Below, in pieces: positions 8,311-12,786 of a DNA stretch of 12,786 bases; positions within the stretch are counted from its first letter, which is position 1; every line of letters starts with the position of its first letter. The position numbers and the translations under genes are program-made. Location: the NCBI GenBank assembly GCA_002433805.1, contig DJIW01000102.1, forward strand, positions 1-12,786, read 5' to 3'. This DNA comes from Competibacteraceae bacterium UBA6584 (GTDB lineage Bacteria > Pseudomonadota > Gammaproteobacteria > Competibacterales > Competibacteraceae). The notes below the pieces were generated by a model, which was not told the DNA's origin, searched no databases, and saw only the letters and a program-made list of their open reading frames with translations.

Positions 8311-8895
8311 GTGACAGTCTGGCCCTTGAAAACTCGGGATATCCCCAATCTGATCACCAGCCTGCGGATTTTACTCGTTCCGCCTTTTCTATGGCTGCTG
8401 CTGCAAGAACATTACCGGATGGCCTTGCTGCTGTTCGTGATCGCCGGCGTTTCCGATGCGCTGGACGGCTTTTTGGCCAAACACTACGGCTGGACCAGCG
8501 AACTGGGCGGCATCCTCGATCCCATCGCCGACAAGTTGTTGTTGATCGGCGCGTTATTGGCGCTGGGGTGGCTGAACGAACTGCCGGCCTGGTTGGTGGC
8601 GCTGGCGATCTTTCGCGATGCCGTCATCATCGCGGGCGCGGTCAGCTATCACCTGTTGATCGAGCGGGTTCGCGGCGATCCGCTGTTGATCAGCAAACTG
8701 AACACCTTGTTGCAACTGACCCTGGTGTTCGCAGTCATCGTCAATTACGGCGTGTTCCCCCTGCCGCCAGGCGTGTTGACCGGATTGATCGATCTGACGG
8801 CGCTGACCCTGATTTGGAGCGGCGCGGCCTACGTCTGGCAATGGGGGCGGCGGGCTTGGACTGCGGCGCGGGACACTCCGAAACCCGACCGGTGA
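8311..8895 (+). CDS. CDP-alcohol phosphatidyltransferase family membrane enzyme
   Basis: The 194-residue integral membrane protein carries the family signature D-x2-D-G-x2-A-K-x8-G-x3-D-x3-D: D49, D52, G53, A56, K57, G66, D70 and D74. The arginine usual after the alanine is lysine here. The enzyme would transfer a phosphatidyl group from CDP-diacylglycerol to an alcohol such as glycerol-3-phosphate or phosphatidylglycerol. About five to six hydrophobic segments are visible. The opening IPNLITSLRILLVP is typical of PgsA and of cardiolipin-synthase-like members; the substrate cannot be decided, so I give no symbol. The start is GTG, the only plausible one because the conserved N-terminal helix begins at residue 11. 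It converges on the EAL-HDOD gene with 16 bases between stops. Confidence 0.87.
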   Translation: MTVWPLKTRDIPNLITSLRILLVPPFLWLLLQEHYRMALLLFVIAGVSDALDGFLAKHYGWTSELGGILDPIADKLLLIGALLALGWLNELPAWLVALAIFRDAVIIAGAVSYHLLIERVRGDPLLISKLNTLLQLTLVFAVIVNYGVFPLPPGVLTGLIDLTALTLIWSGAAYVWQWGRRAWTAARDTPKPDR

Positions 8896-8900
8896 AGCGC

Positions 8901-8920
8901 GGCTTGAAGCCTTAACTTTT
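8901..8920 (+). terminator. weak possible terminator after the phosphatidyltransferase gene
   Basis: GGCT-TGA-AGCC (8901-8911) forms a 4-bp stem and is followed by TTAACTTTT. It lies in the convergent gap and includes the start of the opposite gene's stop codon. The stem is short, so efficiency would be low. Confidence 0.25.
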
Positions 8921-10126
8921 CAGCAGTTCGCAAGACGCTCGATACGCTTCCGCCAGCGCGGTCATGTAGGCATCGTTAATCTGGGCGGGATCCAAGTCCA
9001 GCATGTCGAGCGATTCCCAATCGCAGCGCTCGTACGCCAAGGCGCAAGCCAGGATCCGTCCCAAGAGTCCCTTATGATGCAGCAGAGCGTCGTTGATTTC
9101 CTCTTCCAGCGGCAAGGTTTTCAAAACCAATTCCATCGGGGCCTGAGTGATGGCGTCCAGCACCGACAATAATCCGACCGTGTAGCCGCTCTCCTTTTGC
9201 TTGATCCCCATCGCCTCGGCCAGCAACTCGCACATCTTGGCGCGCTCCAAAGCGACGGTAATCAGATCGCTGCGATGCTGGTCGAGGTTGGCGAGCGACA
9301 TCAAGGTCGCCCAAATCCGAACGTTGCGCGTCCCCAGCAACACGATGGCGCGGTGGATCGAATCGATGCGCCGGGGCAAGTTGAAGTAAGCCGAATTGAT
9401 GTACCGCAACAGTTTATAGCTGAGTGAAACGTCTTGCCGGATCAGCGCCTCGATGTCCTTGAGATCGGTTTCGGGCTGGTGCAGCTTGGCCACCAGTTGC
9501 AATACCACCAACTGATTGGCGGGCACCACCCCGCTGAATTTGAGCATCTTGGGCTGGGAAAAGTGATAGCCCTGATAAAAATCGAATTTCAGACTTTGAC
9601 ACAACTCCTGAACGTCTTGGGTTTCGATGCACTCCGCCATCAACCGAACCCCGCGCTGGCGCAGCAGCGGAGCCAGGCGGCGCACTTCCTGTTCCGAGGT
9701 CATCAGCATGTCGATCTTGACGCAGTCGGCGATCTCGAGCAGCGCCTGATAGGCCTCGTTGTCCGTATAATCGTCGAGGACGAAATGGTAGCCCTGCCCG
9801 CGCAGCTGGCGCAGGGTCTCGAGCAGCGGCTCGTCGACCACGATGCTGCCGGTGACTTCATAAACCAACTGCGGCGAGGCGAACATCTGCAAATAACCGC
9901 CGACCACAAACTCGCGCGCGATGTTGATGAAGGCCTTATGCGGGCCGACGATCTGTTCGAGGCCGACCTCCGTCACCGTATTTAGGACGATTTGCGAGGT
10001 CGCGATTTCGGCGTCGAAAAATTGAGCGGACTCCGCTCCGGCGGTCTGTCGGTAGAACAGCTCGTAGCCTTCTACTTGAAAATTTTGATTGTAGATCGGC
10101 TGGCGAGCGAAGTAGATTTCCGTCAT
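8912..10126 (-). CDS. EAL-HDOD domain signalling protein
   Basis: The 404-residue cytoplasmic protein joins an N-terminal EAL domain (about 2-200) to a C-terminal HDOD domain (about 205-390), the YuxH/CdgJ-type arrangement. In the EAL part, equivalents of the metal and catalytic residues remain: E22 (in YELFYR, where EAL is ELF), N68, E90, D118-D119, K137, E165 and Q185. Loop 6, normally DDFGTG, reads DDYTDNE. The HDOD part has IRQDVSLSYKLLRYINSAY and AIVLLGTRNVRIW. Such proteins more often serve as c-di-GMP-related scaffolds or regulators, for example of motility, than as phosphodiesterases. GAGGTG five bases before the ATG supports this start over an in-frame ATG 57 bases upstream. Confidence 0.92.
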   Translation of the reverse strand: MTEIYFARQPIYNQNFQVEGYELFYRQTAGAESAQFFDAEIATSQIVLNTVTEVGLEQIVGPHKAFINIAREFVVGGYLQMFASPQLVYEVTGSIVVDEPLLETLRQLRGQGYHFVLDDYTDNEAYQALLEIADCVKIDMLMTSEQEVRRLAPLLRQRGVRLMAECIETQDVQELCQSLKFDFYQGYHFSQPKMLKFSGVVPANQLVVLQLVAKLHQPETDLKDIEALIRQDVSLSYKLLRYINSAYFNLPRRIDSIHRAIVLLGTRNVRIWATLMSLANLDQHRSDLITVALERAKMCELLAEAMGIKQKESGYTVGLLSVLDAITQAPMELVLKTLPLEEEINDALLHHKGLLGRILACALAYERCDWESLDMLDLDPAQINDAYMTALAEAYRASCELLKS

Positions 10127-10131
10127 GAACG

Positions 10132-10137
10132 CACCTC
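10132..10137 (-). promoter_or_regulatory. ribosome binding site of the EAL-HDOD gene
   Basis: GAGGTG on the minus strand, five bases from the ATG at 10126. It favours this start over the in-frame ATG at 10183. A TACAAT hexamer (10163-10168, minus strand) lies between the two and could be a -10, which would put the upstream ATG outside the transcript, but I see no good -35. Confidence 0.6.
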
Positions 10138-10365
10138 GATCGGAACGGCGTTGGTTCGATAAATTGTACCGGAAAAGGAACAAAACTCCGACATCTTACC
10201 GACCGCTTGGCTAAGCGCTCCCACCGTCGCGCCGCCGGCGTCGCCGGGCTGCGTTTCCGCCCGTCCGGCCCGCGAAATCATCCTGGTTCGGTTCGATCAC
10301 CACAACGGATCCTCGGTTGGCGCGCCCGCCGCCCGTCGACCGATTTCCGGAGCGCTCCAGCGCTC

Positions 10366-10377
10366 TTTCCATGGAAA
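10366..10377. repeat. 12-bp perfect palindrome at the permease gene start
   Basis: TTTCCATGGAAA is a perfect 12-bp palindrome ending six bases before the ATG at 10384 and contains the GGA that is the best candidate for its ribosome binding site. Just upstream, AGCGCT occurs twice (10351-10356 and 10359-10364), itself palindromic. The rest of 10184-10350 is GC-rich intergenic sequence in which I see nothing definite. A palindrome of this length is expected a few times by chance in a window of this size, so only its position makes it noteworthy. Confidence 0.35.
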
Positions 10378-10383
10378 TAGCCC

Positions 10384-11454
10384 ATGCTCGAAAAGTCGCA
10401 ATTCGATAAATCGCACGCCAAATTCTGGCTGATCCTGGGAGGGATAGTTCTGGGCGCGCTGTATCTGCTCGCGCCGGTGCTGTCGCCGTTTCTGGTTTCG
10501 GCCTTGCTCGCTTATCTGGGTGATCCCCTGATCGACTGGCTGGAAACCCACAAAATTTCCCGCTCCTGGGCGGTGACTTTGGTGTTTGGCGTGCTGCTTT
10601 TGATCGTGGCGCTGCTGTTGCTGGTGCTGATTCCGCTATCGGCCCATCAGTTCAAAAGCTTGATCCAGCACTTACCGGGTTATGTCGAATGGTTTCAAGC
10701 CAGTATCGTACCCTGGTTGCGCGAGCATCTGGCCATCGATCCGGAAATCTTCGAACTCAGCTATCTGAAAACGCAGATGAACGCTTACGCCGAGGAAATC
10801 GGCAATTTGGCCACCCGCCTGTTGCTGTCCTTTCAAAGTTCCTCGGCGGTCGCCTTCAACTGGCTGGCCAATCTCATCCTGGTGCCGGTGGTCACCTTCT
10901 ATCTGCTGCGCGACTGGGATTTGTTGGTGGCCAAGATTCACAGTCTGCTGCCGCGGCGGATCGAACCGGTGGTCAGCCGGCTGGCGCGCGAATCCAACGA
11001 GGTGATCGGCGCGTTCCTGCGCGGTCAGTTCATCATCATGGGGGTATTGGCGGTGTTGTATTCGGCGGGATTGTCGATCATCGGCCTGGATTTCTCGCTT
11101 TTGATCGGTTTGATCTCGGGGCTGGTCAGCTTCGTACCCTACTTGGGTCCGATCATCGGCATCGCTGCCGCCAGCATCGTCGCCATCATGCAAACTCAAA
11201 GCTTTTTGACTGTTCTCCCGATTCTGGTGATCTTTGGCATCGGCCAATTGGTCAGCGATTTTCTGTTGATGCCCAGGCTGGTCGGCGACCGGATCGGCCT
11301 GCATCCGGTCACGGTCATGTTCGCGGTGCTGGCCGGGGGGCAATTGTTCGGTTTCTTCGGCGTGCTGCTGGCGCTGCCGGCCGCCGCGGTGATCGCCGTG
11401 GTGCTGCGCCACGCGCAGGATGAGTACCTACACAGCATCTTCTATCAAAAATAA
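10384..11454 (+). CDS. AI-2E/PerM family permease
   Basis: The 356-residue inner-membrane protein belongs to the AI-2E transporter family (PF01594; PerM, YhhT, TqsA relatives). Two hydrophobic segments at about 14-45 and one at 62-86 precede a soluble amphipathic region (about 88-150). A cluster of helices follows from about 155 to the C-terminus. Family motifs are VPYLGPIIG at 251-259 and GLHPVTVMFAVLAGG at 305-319, followed by FGFFGVLLALPAAAV. Substrates of most members are unknown; some carry autoinducer-2 or act as Na+/H+ antiporters, so the name gives no sure function. In other Gammaproteobacteria such permeases commonly lie near a CDP-alcohol phosphatidyltransferase gene and hda; here the EAL-HDOD gene has come between and hda is not in the window. 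Confidence 0.9.
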   Translation: MLEKSQFDKSHAKFWLILGGIVLGALYLLAPVLSPFLVSALLAYLGDPLIDWLETHKISRSWAVTLVFGVLLLIVALLLLVLIPLSAHQFKSLIQHLPGYVEWFQASIVPWLREHLAIDPEIFELSYLKTQMNAYAEEIGNLATRLLLSFQSSSAVAFNWLANLILVPVVTFYLLRDWDLLVAKIHSLLPRRIEPVVSRLARESNEVIGAFLRGQFIIMGVLAVLYSAGLSIIGLDFSLLIGLISGLVSFVPYLGPIIGIAAASIVAIMQTQSFLTVLPILVIFGIGQLVSDFLLMPRLVGDRIGLHPVTVMFAVLAGGQLFGFFGVLLALPAAAVIAVVLRHAQDEYLHSIFYQK

Positions 11455-11469
11455 ACATAACCGTCCGCC

Positions 11470-12495
11470 ATGATCCGTTTGCTCGGCCTCGCGCTAGCGC
11501 TGTTCGCGCTATTCACCGGCGCTTGCACCTCGCGCGCCTTCAAGACCGCCCCCTACGCCCTCCACCCCCAGATCGGTCCCGGCGACATTTATCAAGGGAT
11601 CCGGCTGCTCGGGGCCTTGCGGCTGGCCAGCGTCAAGATCGACGGCTTGGATTTGTGCGGTCTGTCCGGTTTGGCCTGGGATGAGGATGAAGGGTTGCTG
11701 TACGCCGTTTCCGATCGGGGGGTCTTATTTCACTTGCGACCGCAATTCGACGGCCAGGGTTATCTGAGCGGGGCGAGCGTGGCGGCGGCGCGCCCGCTGC
11801 AAGCTGCTTCGGGCAACCCGCTCAGCCGCCCCTTTCGCGATAGCGAAGGCTTGGCCATCCGTAACGGCCACAACCAAATCCGGGGCGATGCCGAGCTGCT
11901 GATTTCGTTCGAGGCGAAGCCGCGCCTGGTTCGCTACCGCCCCACCGGAGAATGGCAAGGCGATGTCACCCTGCCGCTTACGCTGCGCAAGCTCTACCAC
12001 TATCGCAACAGCAATCAGGCGTTGGAAGCCGTCGCCATCGACCCCGAATGGGGCGCCGTCACCGGTCCGGAGCTGGCGCTGCGCAACGATCCAAAATCGC
12101 TGGTGCGCCTTTTCACCACCGGCGGCCGTTTTTGGTTCTATCCCCTCGGCGATGCGCCCGGCAGCGCGCTGGTGGCGATGGAGGCGCTGCCGGAGGGCGG
12201 TTTGCTGACCTTGGAGCGAGCCTTTGTCTCCATTCTCCATCCTTTCACCATCAGCTTGCGACGCACCGAACTGCCCCGCCCGACCAAGCCAGCACGGCTG
12301 GAGGTGCGCGATGTTGCGGTGTTCGACACCGGTCAAGGCTGGCTGATGGATAACTTTGAAGGGCTGAGCCACTATCGGGACCGACGCTTTTTCATGGTCA
12401 GCGACGATAACTGCAACGGCTTGCAATCCACCTTGTTAGTGTATTTCGAAGTGCTGCCTTTCGGTTTGAAGCCTGGAACAACGCTGGAGAAGTAA
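11470..12495 (+). CDS. exported esterase-like/phytase-like domain protein
   Basis: The 341-residue protein starts 15 bases after the permease stop and is probably cotranscribed. It has a signal sequence of about 18 residues ending FTGAC, so C19 may be lipidated, although threonine at -3 is unusual for a lipobox; a signal-peptidase-I site is the alternative. The mature part matches the phytase-like (esterase-like activity of phytase, PF13449) beta-propeller pattern: GLSGLAWDEDEGLLYAVSD at about 64-82, DSEGLAI at 124-130, NFEGLS at 295-300 and FFMVSDDN at 307-314. Four cysteines besides C19 are not evident, only C63 and C315, which might pair. Enzymatic activity is not established for most members. 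No clear Shine-Dalgarno is visible, and 12-bp-scale signals upstream are absent. Confidence 0.82.
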   Translation: MIRLLGLALALFALFTGACTSRAFKTAPYALHPQIGPGDIYQGIRLLGALRLASVKIDGLDLCGLSGLAWDEDEGLLYAVSDRGVLFHLRPQFDGQGYLSGASVAAARPLQAASGNPLSRPFRDSEGLAIRNGHNQIRGDAELLISFEAKPRLVRYRPTGEWQGDVTLPLTLRKLYHYRNSNQALEAVAIDPEWGAVTGPELALRNDPKSLVRLFTTGGRFWFYPLGDAPGSALVAMEALPEGGLLTLERAFVSILHPFTISLRRTELPRPTKPARLEVRDVAVFDTGQGWLMDNFEGLSHYRDRRFFMVSDDNCNGLQSTLLVYFEVLPFGLKPGTTLEK

Positions 12496-12625
12496 ACCGC
12501 CGCAACCCGTCTTGAGGCAGCGGCAATCGTGCGATTGAGCGGCCCCTGGATGACTTTCACCAGCTTCAAAATGCTCCAACCCGGCGGCGCCGGCTGGAGC
12601 GGCCGAATCGCCGACCCCAAATTGG

Positions 12626-12654
12626 TTGACAAGGATACTCACAGGCTTCAATAT
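12626..12654 (+). promoter_or_regulatory. possible upstream promoter, consensus -35
   Basis: TTGACA at 12626-12631 is a perfect -35 hexamer. Seventeen bases later stands CAATAT, a poor -10, and AATATC fits at 18. It could be a secondary promoter for a gene beyond the right edge. Confidence 0.25.
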
Positions 12655-12701
12655 CTTGCGCCCGAACACCTCGGATTTTGTCGGTAACGCTTGACCCATT
12701 T

Positions 12702-12710
12702 TGCTATAAT
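12702..12710 (+). promoter_or_regulatory. extended -10 promoter pointing out of the window
   Basis: TGCTATAAT is a full consensus extended -10 element; the -35 region at the proper distance (CGGTAA) is poor, as is common for such promoters. Transcription would begin near 12717 and run off the right edge. The region 12496-12701 before it holds short inverted repeats (for example AATCG-TG-CGATT at 12526-12537) but no gene that I can support. Confidence 0.55.
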
Positions 12711-12749
12711 TGAAATGTTTTTAAGTCGCCGTCTCTTCCTTGCCGCCGC

Positions 12750-12763
12750 GCGCCATCAGGCGC
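12750..12763 (+). other. small hairpin in the leader at the right edge
   Basis: GCGCC (12750-12754) pairs perfectly with GGCGC (12759-12763) around a 4-base loop. It would lie about 33 bases into the transcript from the extended -10 promoter. An ATG follows at 12768 and its frame is open to the window edge; it may be the start of the next gene, but too little is visible to call it. Confidence 0.3.
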
Positions 12764-12786
12764 AACAATGCTCTCTCCTTCCATAA

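Noticed and set aside
10127..10183. Upstream in-frame ATG for the EAL-HDOD gene
   Set aside because: The ATG at 10126 has a clear GAGGTG binding site and starts right at the EAL domain, and a possible -10 lies between the two.
12715..12786. 23-codon ORF ending exactly at the window edge, as a leader peptide
   Set aside because: Its ATG falls at the predicted transcription start of the extended -10 promoter, leaving no ribosome binding site.

Overview
The window looks like chromosomal, GC-rich, gammaproteobacterial housekeeping DNA. The main argument is the unbroken order miaB - phoH-like (ybeZ) - ybeY - corC (ybeX) - lnt, the same set and order as the E. coli miaB-ybeZYX-lnt cluster. SohB and YbeL homologues, both known from Gammaproteobacteria, lie on either side. 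I cannot name a genus. There are no mobile elements, CRISPR arrays, tRNA or rRNA genes, and no broken genes inside the window.

Layout. 1-193: an AT-richer stretch without a recognised gene. 194-1174 (-): sohB, an S49 membrane-bound peptidase. 1175-1293: a divergent promoter region. 1294-7309 (+): a tightly packed six-gene block. In it, miaB, ybeZ, ybeY and corC overlap by 1-4 bases; lnt follows after a 99-base gap that can form a GC-rich hairpin; and a predicted lipoprotein with a lytic-transglycosylase (SLT) domain overlaps the end of lnt by 20 bases. 7310-7574: a convergent gap holding a clear intrinsic terminator for the minus strand and a possible 25-codon ORF. 7575-8108 (-): ybeL-like zinc-ribbon protein. 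8109-8310: a second divergent gap. 8311-8895 (+): a CDP-alcohol phosphatidyltransferase. 8912-10126 (-): an EAL-HDOD signalling protein, convergent with the previous gene. 10127-10383: a third divergent gap. 10384-11454 (+): an AI-2E/PerM-type permease. 11470-12495 (+): an exported esterase-like/phytase-like protein. 12496-12786: a leader region with a strong extended -10 promoter pointing out of the window.

How the genes work together. The central block joins tRNA modification (MiaB), rRNA maturation and ribosome quality control (YbeY with its PhoH-like partner), a CBS-domain protein of the CorC family and the last step of lipoprotein maturation (Lnt). The gene after lnt encodes a predicted lipoprotein, that is, a likely Lnt substrate. 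The second half is a looser set of envelope and signalling genes: phospholipid head-group transfer, a c-di-GMP-related scaffold, a permease and an exported beta-propeller-like protein.

I found no clearly new multi-gene system. The items most worth a second look are the short ORF plus terminator after ybeL, the EAL-HDOD protein that keeps most catalytic residues but has lost the EAL and loop-6 signatures, the lnt-overlapping SLT lipoprotein, and the palindrome over the start region of the permease gene.
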